A DNA stretch of 64,000 bases, taken from NCBI GenBank assembly GCA_002238925.1, contig MPNH01000005.1, forward strand, positions 1 to 64,000, given 5' to 3'. This stretch comes from Spirochaetaceae bacterium bin103. GTDB lineage: Bacteria > Spirochaetota > Spirochaetia > SZUA-6 > Bin103. The position numbers were made by a program, and so were the translations under genes. Within the stretch, counting starts at the first letter, position 1. Each line of letters starts with the position of its first letter. Below the pieces are notes generated by a model. It saw only the letters and a list, made by a program, of their open reading frames with translations, was not told the origin of the DNA and did not search any database. Positions 52,485 to 61,801 of the stretch are shown here, in pieces.

Positions 52485-54156
52485 CGCGCTGGTTGTCGCG
52501 GCGACGGTGCTGGCGGCGGCACTGCCCGCCGGCGACGCGGCCGCGCAGAGTTCCTCCCCGGCCGGCTACCGCATCGCGGTCACGGCACTGGCCCAACCGG
52601 AGTGCGGCGACGCGCTGCGATTCGTTCGCCACGAGTTGCCGCATACCTCGTCATTCGACGCCGAATCCGACAGTCCATTCGCCGGCATCGGCTCCGGGGT
52701 CGCGGTGGGGGACGTCGACGGGGACGGCGACCTGGACATCGCACTCGCCAACCTGGTCGGTCCCGGCACCGTACTTATCAACGTTACCGACCGCCGGACC
52801 GGCACCGCGCCTGCTTTCGAGACGGTGACAATCGCCAATTCGCGCACGCGCGGGGTGTTCCTGGTGGACGAGAACGCCGACGGGGCGCTCGACCTGGTGT
52901 TCACGCGCCCGCACACGCCGCCGCAACTGTGGCTGGGCGACGGCGCCGGCAACTTTGCTCCCGCGGACCGCTTCGGGGCGTGGTACCCTGCCATGACCAT
53001 GGCGTGGGCCGACGCCGACCGCGACGGCGACCTGGACATCGCGTCGGCCACCTACGACGCGGAGATGGTGGCGGAGATGGGCAACGTGCTGTTCGGCAGT
53101 GGCGTAGTCTATTACGAGCGCGCCGAGGGGCGGCTGGAGCCGCGTTCTCTGGTCAACACCGCCGAGGCGCTGGCATTGCTGTTTACGGACCTCGACGGCG
53201 ACGGGCTGGCCGACATCCTGGTCGGGAACGACTTCGACCGCGAGGACTACGTCTACCTGCGCCGCGGCGACGGCTGGGAACTGGCGGAGCCGTTCGCGGC
53301 CACGGCGCGCAACACCATGAGCTTCGACATCGCGGACCTCGACAACGACGGCAGCGACGAGTTGTTCGCCGCCGACATGAAGCCGTTCCACCCGAATGCC
53401 GTTACCGAAGCGGCCTGGGAGCCGGTGTACCGCTACTACGAGAAGCCGCCGCGCGGTTCGCTGCAGATCAACGAAAACGTCCTGCTGCGCCGCACGGCGG
53501 CCGGCGAGCCGGGTGGTGAGCATCCCGGCTTCGCGAACGAGGCGGCGGCGCGCGGCATCGACGCCACCGGCTGGAGCTGGTCGGCCAAGTTCGGCGACCT
53601 GGACAACGACGGCTTCGCCGACCTGTACGTGGTCAACGGCATGATCGCCGCCGACATGTTCGGCCACCTGCCGGGCAACGAGTTGGTGGAGGAAAACCTG
53701 GCGTTCCGCAATGACGGCAGCGGCCACTTCACGGCGGCGCCGGAGTGGGGACTGGGCGACACCGCCGGCGGGCGCGGCATGAGCATGGCGGACTTCGACC
53801 GCGACGGCGACCTGGACATCGTGATCAACAACATCGGCGCCCCGGCGGTGCTGTACGAGAACCGCCTGTGCGGGGGCAGCAGCGCGCAAGTGGCGCTGCG
53901 CTGGCCGGGATCGGCCAACCCGTTCGGCGTGGGAGCGCGGCTGCGCCTGCAGAGCAGGCAGGGCGTGCAGACGCGCGAGCTGCGCAGCGGCAGCGGCTAC
54001 CTGTCCGGCGACGCCGCGGAGGCCCACTTCGGGCTGGGCCGCGGTCACTTGCCGGACGGAACGTTGACCGTGCTGTGGCCCGACGGCGTACAGGCGGCGT
54101 TCGCCGCACCGGCCGCCGGCACCCGCATCGTGATTACCCGGGAGACGGGGCCATGA
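52477..54156 (+). CDS. secreted FG-GAP/VCBS repeat protein with ASPIC/UnbV domain (CRTAC-like)
   Basis: This protein of 559 residues from TTG 52477, or 573 from TTG 52435, has a signal peptide ending GDAAAQ. Then come at least six calcium-binding-type FG-GAP repeats (DVDGDGDLDIA, DADRDGDLDIA, DLDGDGLADIL, DLDNDGFADLY, DFDRDGDLDIV), and a C-terminal ASPIC/UnbV domain (VALRWPGSANPFGVGARL, then RSGSGYLSG and HFGLGRG). It is likely a secreted carbohydrate- or protein-binding propeller. If the earlier TTG is used, the tandem repeats encode Ser/Thr-rich N-terminal residues. The 3-prime end overlaps the HAD gene (ATGA). Confidence 0.78.
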   Translation: MSIALVVAATVLAAALPAGDAAAQSSSPAGYRIAVTALAQPECGDALRFVRHELPHTSSFDAESDSPFAGIGSGVAVGDVDGDGDLDIALANLVGPGTVLINVTDRRTGTAPAFETVTIANSRTRGVFLVDENADGALDLVFTRPHTPPQLWLGDGAGNFAPADRFGAWYPAMTMAWADADRDGDLDIASATYDAEMVAEMGNVLFGSGVVYYERAEGRLEPRSLVNTAEALALLFTDLDGDGLADILVGNDFDREDYVYLRRGDGWELAEPFAATARNTMSFDIADLDNDGSDELFAADMKPFHPNAVTEAAWEPVYRYYEKPPRGSLQINENVLLRRTAAGEPGGEHPGFANEAAARGIDATGWSWSAKFGDLDNDGFADLYVVNGMIAADMFGHLPGNELVEENLAFRNDGSGHFTAAPEWGLGDTAGGRGMSMADFDRDGDLDIVINNIGAPAVLYENRLCGGSSAQVALRWPGSANPFGVGARLRLQSRQGVQTRELRSGSGYLSGDAAEAHFGLGRGHLPDGTLTVLWPDGVQAAFAAPAAGTRIVITRETGP

Positions 54157-54998
54157 ACCGCGCCGCGCTGCAACGTACGGCGTTAATCTACGACTTCGAC
54201 GGCACGCTCGCCCCCGGCAACCTGCAGGAACACGGCTTCATATCGGCCCTCGGGATGTCCAACGAGGAGTTCTGGCGCGAGGCGAATGGCCGCGCCCGGG
54301 ACGAGGATGCCGACCAGATCCTGGCCTACATGCGCCTGATGCTGGAAAAGTCGACCGAGCGCGGGACCCCGATTACGCGCCACGCCCTGCGCGCGCACGG
54401 CGCCACGGTGGCGCTGTTTCCGGGACTCGGCGACAAGTCATGGTTCCGGCGCATGAACGCGCACGCCGCAGCCTGGGGCCTGGCGCTGGAGCACTACATC
54501 CTTTCGTCGGGGGTGGAAGAGATGATCCGCGGCTGCGCGATCGTGGACCAGTTCCACGACGTGTTCGCGTCCAAGTTCATCTACAACGAGCACGACGAGG
54601 CGATCTGGCCCGCCGTGGCGATCAACTACACCACCAAGACGCAGTACCTGTTCCGCATCAACCGCGGCATCGACAACCACTGGGACAGCGCGGCGATGAA
54701 CCGCTACATGGCCAAGGAGGCGCGCGCCGTTCCCTTTGGCCGCATCATCTTCATCGGTGACGGCGACACCGACGTGCCGGCAATGAAGATGGTCACCTAC
54801 AAGGGCGGCTGCGCCATCGCCGTGTACGACCCGCGCACCAGCCCCGAGCACCTGGACAAGATCCACCGCCTGATCGCCGACCGCCGTGTCGACTTCGTCG
54901 CGCCCGCCGACTACTCCCGGAACGGGCAACTCGACATTATCGTCAAGGGCATTCTGAGCCGCATCGCCCGCGACGCCGAGTCCGCGGGCGGCGAGTAA
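54153..54998 (+). CDS. HAD-superfamily hydrolase
   Basis: This 281-residue phosphatase-like protein has the nucleophile motif LIYDFDGTLAPGN (Asp-x-Asp). A Ser lies in HYILSSGVEEMI and the acidic GDGDTDVPAM motif sits near residue 205. It lacks an obvious specific cap signature, so the substrate is open. It overlaps the FG-GAP gene and is followed by two hairpins (55006-55051 and 55058-55073). Confidence 0.8.
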   Translation: MNRAALQRTALIYDFDGTLAPGNLQEHGFISALGMSNEEFWREANGRARDEDADQILAYMRLMLEKSTERGTPITRHALRAHGATVALFPGLGDKSWFRRMNAHAAAWGLALEHYILSSGVEEMIRGCAIVDQFHDVFASKFIYNEHDEAIWPAVAINYTTKTQYLFRINRGIDNHWDSAAMNRYMAKEARAVPFGRIIFIGDGDTDVPAMKMVTYKGGCAIAVYDPRTSPEHLDKIHRLIADRRVDFVAPADYSRNGQLDIIVKGILSRIARDAESAGGE

Positions 54999-55005
54999 CC
55001 GGCCA

Positions 55006-55073
55006 GGAGTCCCGGAGTGGCCTCACGCTTGAGCCGCCGCTCCAGGACTCCCGCCTGCCTGCCGTTCGGCAGG
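55006..55073. terminator. two hairpins between convergent genes
   Basis: The first has 16-nt arms (55006-55021 and 55036-55051) with 14 matches. The second is cctgcc-gttc-ggcagg (55058-55073), a perfect 6-bp stem with a tetraloop. They fill the gap between the HAD gene and the convergent binding-protein gene and probably end both transcripts. Confidence 0.55.
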
Positions 55074-55083
55074 ACACTACTGG

Positions 55084-57207
55084 CTACTGGCGCAGGAACC
55101 AGGTGTCCGGCTTGACGTCGCGCAGGAACTGCGTATCGTCGCCGATCCAGCGCACGTCGCGCGGGAAGTTGCCCACCTTGTTCTGCACGATCACCGGCAG
55201 CGGCACGAAACCGACGGTGCCGATGATCAGCAGCTCCTCGCTGGCCAGGTCGAACAGCTCCTGGGCGTAACGGTTGTAGTCGTCCTCGTTGGTGGACGCC
55301 AGCCACAGGTCGCCCAGTTCGTACAGGCGCTTGATCTTGGCGGGCGGCTCCTCGCCCTGCTCGCCGCCGGTCTGGTGCCACTGCTCCCACAGGCGTCCGA
55401 ACTCCACGCCGTCGCCGGAGAGGAACTTGTTGTGCGCCTGAAAGCCCTTGCTCTCGTTGGTGCGGCGCAGGTGCCAGCTCTGCACGTCATGCTCGTTGGC
55501 CTGCACCATCTGGCCGACGAACGGACCGTCCCGCCCCTGAAAGTCTACGTCCACGCCGACCGCTTCCCAATGCGCTTCGACCAGCTCGCCGGTGTTGATG
55601 AGCGTGGGCCGGCGCTGGTTGATCCACAGGCGAATGCGCAGTGGCTCGCCGTCGGGGCGCAGCCGCACCGTGCCGTCGCCGTTCCAGGCCAGCCCCATCT
55701 CGTCAAGCAGCGCGTTGGCGCGGTCGGGGTCGAAATCGACGAACCGTTCCGCCCACTCCTGCTTGTAATAGCTGTTGTCGGGGTTCATCGCCGCCTGCCG
55801 CACGTCTCCGAGATCGAAGTACAGCAGCGTGTTGATTTCTTCGCGGTTGATTGCCAGCGACATCGCCTGCCGGAAGCGGATGTCCTGGAAGATCTCCCGC
55901 AGCACCGGATCCGTATGGGTCAGGTTGAAGCCGTACGCCGCCTCCGAGCCGTCCGGCGCCTTCCACATCAGCAACTGGTAGTCGCCCTTCTCCTCGTTCT
56001 CCTTGTACAGGCTGACGTTGGCGGCCTCCAGGCCGAACTGGGCGATGTCGATCTCGCCGGCGACCGCCTTCAGGTTGTAGCCCTCCTGGTCGTTGACCAC
56101 TTCGACACGCAGCCGGTCGATGTAGGGAAGCTGGTTGCCGGCCGGATCGATGGCCCAGAAGTAGGGGTTGCGCTCCATCAGCGAGTAGGTGGCGGTGATG
56201 TCGACAACACCCCACGACCGCATGGTGGGCAGGTCGTAGTCCTTCTGGCCGAAGTCGCCGCTGTCGGAATGGGCGCGAAACGACTGCAACCACGACTCGT
56301 AGCCTTCCTCCTTGGCAAGGGCTTCCGCGTCGTCGTTGTACTTGGGGTGGTACTGGGAAAGGTAGTGCTTGGGATACCGAAACGGGTACCAGCCGCCCCA
56401 GAACTCAACCCAGCCCATGAACGTCGGGTTGGGACGCGTGAAGGTCATGCGGGCGGTGTAGTCATCTACCTTCTCCACCGACGCAACCGGACCGAAGTTG
56501 CTCTGATCCCAGCCGGCGTAGTCGGGATGCCAGAAGAACTCGCCCCAGAACTCCACGTCCTCGGCGGTGTGCGGGTGCCCGTCCGACCACTTGGCGCCGC
56601 GGCGGAGGTACATGGTGAACGTCATGCCGTCGTCGGAAATGTCCCAGCCCTTGTAGCCGTAGGGCACGTTCTCATGCGGCGAGCCAGGGCCACGGTTGGC
56701 GGTCTGTATGACCCCCGCCAGCGACCGGACCGGCGTGAAGTCGTTGTAGCCGGGGCCAAGCGACGCGGTACGCAGGGTGCCGCCGTAGGTGCCAATCTCG
56801 TCGAACGGGTTGATCACCAGCGGTTCCTCGGAGATGCGCTCCTCCACCGGCGGCAGTTCGCCCGCCGCAACAAGCGCCGCCAGCATCGGCGCCTCGCCGA
56901 AACTGCTGAGGCGGTTGCCGGTGTCCTGCTCGTAGTCGGCCAGTGTCGCCCACATCCAGGTGCCGGAGTCGATGGCGGCCTGCACCTCGGCGGACGCGGC
57001 CATGCCGCCTCCTGTCGCCGCCGCGGTACCCTCCTCCTGGCCGCCCGCCCCTGCCAGCGCCACCGGCAGGCAGCCCGCCCCCCCGCGGGCCGCGCCCATC
57101 CCCCCTCTTGCCGCCGCCGCGGTCCCCCCCTCCTGGCCGCCCGCCCCTGCCAGCGCCACCGGCAGGCAGAGCGCCACGGCCAGTGCCAACCATTTCGCGT
57201 ATGTCAT
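55084..57207 (-). CDS. ABC solute-binding protein, family 5 (second copy)
   Basis: This 707-residue secreted binding protein has a signal peptide and then Gly/Ala-rich sequence. It is strongly similar to the protein at 48163 along the whole mature part (DEIGTYGGTLRTASLG, FTMYLRRGAKWSDGHPHTAEDVEFW, IRFRQAMSLAINREEIN, FVPLPVIVQNKVGNFPRDVRWIGDD), so they are paralogues. Around the signal cleavage region a 32-residue tandem duplication repeats LPVALAGAGGQE. It has no permease of its own nearby and may share the 50308 transporter. Confidence 0.86.
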   Translation of the reverse strand: MTYAKWLALAVALCLPVALAGAGGQEGGTAAAARGGMGAARGGAGCLPVALAGAGGQEEGTAAATGGGMAASAEVQAAIDSGTWMWATLADYEQDTGNRLSSFGEAPMLAALVAAGELPPVEERISEEPLVINPFDEIGTYGGTLRTASLGPGYNDFTPVRSLAGVIQTANRGPGSPHENVPYGYKGWDISDDGMTFTMYLRRGAKWSDGHPHTAEDVEFWGEFFWHPDYAGWDQSNFGPVASVEKVDDYTARMTFTRPNPTFMGWVEFWGGWYPFRYPKHYLSQYHPKYNDDAEALAKEEGYESWLQSFRAHSDSGDFGQKDYDLPTMRSWGVVDITATYSLMERNPYFWAIDPAGNQLPYIDRLRVEVVNDQEGYNLKAVAGEIDIAQFGLEAANVSLYKENEEKGDYQLLMWKAPDGSEAAYGFNLTHTDPVLREIFQDIRFRQAMSLAINREEINTLLYFDLGDVRQAAMNPDNSYYKQEWAERFVDFDPDRANALLDEMGLAWNGDGTVRLRPDGEPLRIRLWINQRRPTLINTGELVEAHWEAVGVDVDFQGRDGPFVGQMVQANEHDVQSWHLRRTNESKGFQAHNKFLSGDGVEFGRLWEQWHQTGGEQGEEPPAKIKRLYELGDLWLASTNEDDYNRYAQELFDLASEELLIIGTVGFVPLPVIVQNKVGNFPRDVRWIGDDTQFLRDVKPDTWFLRQ
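57001..57169 (-). repeat. 96-bp in-frame duplication in the binding-protein leader
   Basis: Bases 57001-57073 recur at 57097-57169 (offset 96). Within this, 57034-57073 and 57130-57169 are identical over 40 bp. The duplication adds exactly 32 codons, so the frame is kept, and it doubles the hydrophobic C-region of the signal peptide. Confidence 0.85.
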
Positions 57208-57401
57208 GACAGAATCCTCCCTGAACTCTCCATCTAGTGTGGAATTACCTTAGCCCCACTTGCACGGCCCGTCAAACTTGGCTGCGCACGCTTCTTCCGC
57301 GGCGCCCGCCGCCCCGTTGCATGCATCGAGTTCAGGCCGTCCGAGCCGCCTGACCGCGCGCGTTGCATGTGGCGGCCGGGACCGGTATGGTGGGTGGCAA
57401 T

Positions 57402-58451
57402 ATGGATCTGCAGCCGTTTCGCGTGTCCAACGACGCGTTGTCCGACCCGGCGGAGTTGCGCCGGCGATTCGAAGAGGAAGGGTACCTGTTCCTGCGCAAG
57501 TTGCAGGATCCCGACAAGCTGTGGCAGCTCCGCCTCGAGATCCTGGAAGCGCTCCAGGCAGCGAGCGACTGGATCGTGCCGGGCAGCAACCTGGCGGACG
57601 GACGCGTGGACCCGTCCAAGGCGGTCACGGAGGGGAACCGTGAGTATGGGCGCATCTACGCCAACGTGCAGAAGCTGCGCTCGCAGCACGCGGCCGGCCA
57701 CTTTCCGGAGGTGGTGGATCTCGTGGGCACGGTGATCGACGGCCCGGTGCTGCCCCACCCGATGAAGATCACCCGGCTTTGGTTCCCGAAGTACACCGAA
57801 CACACCACGCCGTTCCACCAGGACTTCGTCCACTTCCAGAGCAACCTGGAGGTGATTTCGGTGTGGACCCCGCTCGGCGACTGCCCCCTGGAACTGGGCC
57901 CGCTGGCGGTGGTGGAGGGCTCCCACAAGGTGGGCAAGGTGGTCGACCATCACTTTTCCCTCGGCGCCGGCGGCCAGAAGGTGACCGAGCCCGAGAAGCG
58001 CGGCATCCCGCGCTGCAACGACTTCGAAATCGGCGATACGCTGATCTTCGGCTGCCTGATGGTGCACGGCGCGCTGCCCAACCTCACCGAGGACCAGTTG
58101 CGCGTGTCGCTGGACAACCGCTACCAGCTCGACGGCCTGCCGGTGTCGGAAAACCAGCTCAAGCCGCACCTGGTCGACGGTCTCACCTGGGAAGAGGTCT
58201 ACCAGGACTGGCCGCAGGATGATCCGCTGCAGTACTACTGGCGATCTTCGCAGTTCGACGTGATCGCGCAGGAGACGCGGTTCGGCGAAGCGGCGGTCGC
58301 GGAGGCGCTGGAACTGGCCGGCAACGGTGACGAGCACGCCATTATCCACCTCAAGCGGGCGGTCGCAGAAGGCCCGAACAGCGAGGCGGTAGAGAAGGCG
58401 CAGCGGGTGCTGGAGAAGATCGGCGTTCTGGAGTCCGCGCCCGGCGCGTGA
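57402..58451 (+). CDS. phytanoyl-CoA dioxygenase (PhyH) family protein (second)
   Basis: This 349-residue Fe(II)/2-oxoglutarate oxygenase candidate has the metal site His139-x-Asp141 in PFHQDFVHF. The distal His is in LMVHGALPN, and the cosubstrate Arg is in DQLRVSLDNRY. The C-terminal 90 residues are an extra helical part absent from the PhyH at 36635. The ATG at 57402 is preferred over upstream starts. The stop overlaps the sulfatase GTG (GTGA), so the two are co-translated. Confidence 0.82.
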   Translation: MDLQPFRVSNDALSDPAELRRRFEEEGYLFLRKLQDPDKLWQLRLEILEALQAASDWIVPGSNLADGRVDPSKAVTEGNREYGRIYANVQKLRSQHAAGHFPEVVDLVGTVIDGPVLPHPMKITRLWFPKYTEHTTPFHQDFVHFQSNLEVISVWTPLGDCPLELGPLAVVEGSHKVGKVVDHHFSLGAGGQKVTEPEKRGIPRCNDFEIGDTLIFGCLMVHGALPNLTEDQLRVSLDNRYQLDGLPVSENQLKPHLVDGLTWEEVYQDWPQDDPLQYYWRSSQFDVIAQETRFGEAAVAEALELAGNGDEHAIIHLKRAVAEGPNSEAVEKAQRVLEKIGVLESAPGA

Positions 58452-59977
58452 ACGGCACGCCGCGGCGGCCGAAGCGGCCCAACATCCTGTGGCTGTGCAC
58501 CGATCAGCAGCGCTACGACACGCTCGGCGCGCAGGGCAACCGTCACGTGCGCACGCCGCGCCTGGATGAGTTGTGGCGCTCCGGCACCGCGTTCACCCAC
58601 GCCTACTGCCAGAGCCCGATCTGCACGCCGAGCCGTGCCAGCTTCCTGACCGGCACCTATCCGAGCACCTGCCACAACACGCGCAACGGCAACGACACGT
58701 TCGTGGGACGCTTCCCGATGGTGACGCGGCTGCTCGCCGATGCCGGCTATGACTGCGGGCTGATCGGCAAGCTGCACCTGGCCAGCGCCTACGGGCGCAT
58801 CGAGCCGCGCGCCGACGACGGCTACCGCTACTGGCGCTACAGCCACGGACCGCGCGACGACTGGCCGGTGGGCCACGACTACGCCGACTGGGTGCGGCAG
58901 CACGGCTCCGTGCTCGGCGAGCTGATCGAGGACCCCGCCGGCGTGCCGGCGCCGCTGCACCAGACCACCTGGGCCGCCGAACGCACCATCGAGTTCATCA
59001 CCGACGAACAGCGCGCCGCCGACACGCCCGGCAAACCGTGGCTGGCGTGCGTGAACATCTACGACCCGCACCCGCCGTTCAATCCGCCGCAGGAGTACCG
59101 CGACCGCTACGACCCCGCCGCCATGCCGGGGCCGCTGTTCCGCGCCAGCGACCTGGCGCAGCAGAAGCGGCTGGCGGCGGTCGACTTTCAGTCGGAAGGC
59201 CGGCCGCCGGACGACCTGGACATCAAGAGCCCGGTGATCCCGGTGTCGCCAGCACCGGAGGGGGCCAACGCGGCTCGGGCCGAGGCCGGCGACCCGGCGC
59301 ACGCCCTGCCGGCGCACGCAAGCGCGCGCGACGCGCGCACCTTGCAGGCCGCCTACTACGCGATGATCGAGCTGATCGACGACCAGGTGGGGCGCGTACT
59401 CGATGCGCTCGCCGCGTCGGGCCAGGCGGACGACACGCTGGTGATCTTCACCAGCGACCACGGCGAGATGCTCGGCGACCACGGCCTGATTCAGAAGGGC
59501 TGCCGGTTCTACGAGGGGCTGGTGCGGGTGCCGCTGATCCTGTCCTGGCCGGGCCGGATCCGCGCCGGGCAGCAGAGCGATGCCCTGGTGGAGCTGACCG
59601 ACCTGGCGCCCACGCTGCTGGAAGCGGCCGGCGAGGCGGTGCCGGAGTGGATGCAGGGCCGCTCGCTGCTGCCGATGGGCACCGGCGGCGCGCCGCTCGA
59701 CCGCCATCGCGACGCGGTGTGGTGCGAGTACTTCGACGCCCTGGACGCGCCGGACGCCACCCGCGCCACCATGTACCGGCGCGGGCGCTACAAGCTGGTG
59801 GTGTACCACGGCCACGGCCTGGGCGAGCTGTATGACCTGGAGCGCGATCCGGGGGAATTCGACAACCTTTGGAACGATCCCGAGCACGCGGCGCTGCAGG
59901 CCAGCCTGCTGCTGGACAGCTACGCCGCCGCCATGGCCGCCGTGGACGTGGGCACGAAGCGCGTCGGCCCGATGTAG
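58448..59977 (+). CDS. Cys-type sulfatase
   Basis: This 509-residue sulfatase has N-terminal metal site RPNILWLCTDQQRYDTLG and nucleophile motif Cys59-Thr-Pro-Ser-Arg. LIGKLHLA replaces the usual GKWHLG, and TLVIFTSDHGEMLGDHGLIQKG follows in the C-terminal half. No signal peptide. The GTG overlaps the PhyH stop. It is followed after 8 bp by a rhodanese gene. It probably removes sulfate from an imported compound in the cytoplasm. Confidence 0.88.
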   Translation: MNGTPRRPKRPNILWLCTDQQRYDTLGAQGNRHVRTPRLDELWRSGTAFTHAYCQSPICTPSRASFLTGTYPSTCHNTRNGNDTFVGRFPMVTRLLADAGYDCGLIGKLHLASAYGRIEPRADDGYRYWRYSHGPRDDWPVGHDYADWVRQHGSVLGELIEDPAGVPAPLHQTTWAAERTIEFITDEQRAADTPGKPWLACVNIYDPHPPFNPPQEYRDRYDPAAMPGPLFRASDLAQQKRLAAVDFQSEGRPPDDLDIKSPVIPVSPAPEGANAARAEAGDPAHALPAHASARDARTLQAAYYAMIELIDDQVGRVLDALAASGQADDTLVIFTSDHGEMLGDHGLIQKGCRFYEGLVRVPLILSWPGRIRAGQQSDALVELTDLAPTLLEAAGEAVPEWMQGRSLLPMGTGGAPLDRHRDAVWCEYFDALDAPDATRATMYRRGRYKLVVYHGHGLGELYDLERDPGEFDNLWNDPEHAALQASLLLDSYAAAMAAVDVGTKRVGPM

Positions 59978-59985
59978 GTGCAGGC

Positions 59986-60312
59986 ATGGCTCGGGTGGTC
60001 GACCGCACGGAGGTGGAGCGTCTGCTCGCGGAGGGTGATGCAGTGCTGATCGAAGTGATGCCGGAGGAGGAGTTCCGGCGCAGCCACATCGCCGGGGCCG
60101 TGAACATCCCGCTGGAGCGGATCGGCGCCACCTGCCGTGAGCGTTACCGTACCGACCAGCGGCTCATCCTGTATTGCGCCGACCAGGCGTGCGCGGCCAG
60201 CGACCTGGCGGCGCGCAAGCTCGCCTTCTTCGGGTTCCACGACGTGCTTGAGTACGGTGCCGGCAAACAGGACTGGCAGGACGCCGGCCTGCCGATGGAC
60301 TCCGGTCCTTGA
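59986..60312 (+). CDS. single-domain rhodanese-like protein
   Basis: This 108-residue protein is a single rhodanese domain: EVERLLAEGDAVLIEVMPEEEFRRSHIAGAVNIP. The active loop LILYCADQACAAS carries the persulfide-forming Cys plus a second Cys five residues later. A typical active loop is Cys-x5-Arg/Thr, so this one is somewhat atypical. It lies between two sulfatase genes in a single run, suggesting handling of sulfur or sulfite species. Confidence 0.82.
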   Translation: MARVVDRTEVERLLAEGDAVLIEVMPEEEFRRSHIAGAVNIPLERIGATCRERYRTDQRLILYCADQACAASDLAARKLAFFGFHDVLEYGAGKQDWQDAGLPMDSGP

Positions 60313-60330
60313 CCCGATGACCGTACCCCG

Positions 60331-61797
60331 GTGAGCGCACCCCCGGACATCGTATGGGTCATGTGCGACCAGCTGCGCTGGGACGCCGTCGGGTACGCCG
60401 GCAACGGCGTGGTGCGCACCCCCAACATCGACCGCCTGGCGGCGCGCGGCGCGTGGTTCGAAAGCGCTTACTGCGCCTCGCCGCTGTGCTCGCCGGCGCG
60501 GGCGAGCTGGCTTACCGGCACCTACCCGCACACGCACGGGCTGTACAACAACTACGCCCCCTCGCGCGAGGGCATCGAGGGCTGCACGCTGTCCGACGAT
60601 GCCGTGACCATTGGCGGACTGCTGAAGGAACACGGCTATGCGTGCGGTAACGTGGGGGTGTGGCACCTGAGTGACGACGCCGTCCCCGCGCACGGGTTTG
60701 ACGACCACTGGTGCTGCTTCAGCTACATCTACGAGAATCTCCCCGGCCCGTTCTTCGGCCACCTGAAAGATCTCGGCGTCGCCAACCCCTATGCCCTGGA
60801 TGCTCCGGGGACGTTCCGCTACGGGCGCGAGATGCCGCTTGGCAATTTGACCGATCCGCGCGCGCAGCGCACCACCTGGACGGTGGACCAGGCGCTCGGC
60901 GTGCTGGCACGGAGCCGCACCGATCCGTTGTTCCTGCTGGTCGGCATCAAGGACCCGCACCCGCCCATCATCCCGCCGTCCGAACTGCTGGCCCACTACT
61001 CGCCCGAGCGGCTGCCGTTGCCCGGCAACTTCCACGACCCGCTGGACGGCAAACCACCCTCGCAGACCCGGCGCCGCGGCCGAGTCCCGCCGGGCTCGGT
61101 CACGACAGAGGAGCTCCGTACGGTGATGCGCTACTACTACGCGCTGGTCACCCACATCGACCGGCAGATCGGGCGCCTGGTCGAAGCGCTCGAACGGGCC
61201 GGGCGCATGGACCGCACCATCTTCGTGGTCAACAGCGACCACGGCGAGATGCTCGGCAACCACGGCTTCGTGGAGAAGGCGCTGATGTACGAGGAGTCGG
61301 TACGCGTGCCGTGCCTGATTTCCTGGCCGGAGGCGATTCCCGCCGGGCAGCGGGTGGCGGCCCCGCTCGCCGGGGTCGACCTGGCTCCCACCCTGCTGGA
61401 GCTCGCCGGCGCCCCGGTGCCGGACGCCGTGGAGGGCCGCTCCCTGGCGCAGGCGATCACCACCGGCACGGCCCCGCAGCCGGCGCCGGTGTTCGCCGAG
61501 GTGGCCAGCGCCGAGGCCATCTACCGCGGCAACCACATTTCTACGCAGTACGCCGCGCACGTCATGGTGCGCGACGGCGGTTGGAAGTACGTGTGGAACC
61601 GCTTCGAGATCGACGAGCTGTACGATCTCGCCGCCGACCCGTCCGAAATGGACAATCTGGCGGCATCGTCATTGTGCGCCGATCGGCTAGCCGAGATGCG
61701 CCGGCTCATCGTGGCTATGCTGAATCGAAACGGCCCAGGCTTGTACGACTGGTGCGCTCGGAGCCTGACTCGAGGCCGGAAGCTTCAAGGAGGCTGA
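60331..61797 (+). CDS. Cys-type sulfatase
   Basis: This 488-residue sulfatase has N-terminal DIVWVMCDQLRWDAVG and nucleophile motif Cys53-Ser-Pro-Ala-Arg in CSPARASWLTGTYP. IFVVNSDHGEMLGNHGFVEKALMYEESVRVPC follows. It is a close paralogue of the sulfatase at 37963, including the C-terminal GLYDWC. No signal peptide. The GTG at 60331 follows the rhodanese gene by 18 bp, and the GH172-type gene follows. Confidence 0.88.
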   Translation: MSAPPDIVWVMCDQLRWDAVGYAGNGVVRTPNIDRLAARGAWFESAYCASPLCSPARASWLTGTYPHTHGLYNNYAPSREGIEGCTLSDDAVTIGGLLKEHGYACGNVGVWHLSDDAVPAHGFDDHWCCFSYIYENLPGPFFGHLKDLGVANPYALDAPGTFRYGREMPLGNLTDPRAQRTTWTVDQALGVLARSRTDPLFLLVGIKDPHPPIIPPSELLAHYSPERLPLPGNFHDPLDGKPPSQTRRRGRVPPGSVTTEELRTVMRYYYALVTHIDRQIGRLVEALERAGRMDRTIFVVNSDHGEMLGNHGFVEKALMYEESVRVPCLISWPEAIPAGQRVAAPLAGVDLAPTLLELAGAPVPDAVEGRSLAQAITTGTAPQPAPVFAEVASAEAIYRGNHISTQYAAHVMVRDGGWKYVWNRFEIDELYDLAADPSEMDNLAASSLCADRLAEMRRLIVAMLNRNGPGLYDWCARSLTRGRKLQGG

Positions 61798-61801
61798 CAG
61801 C

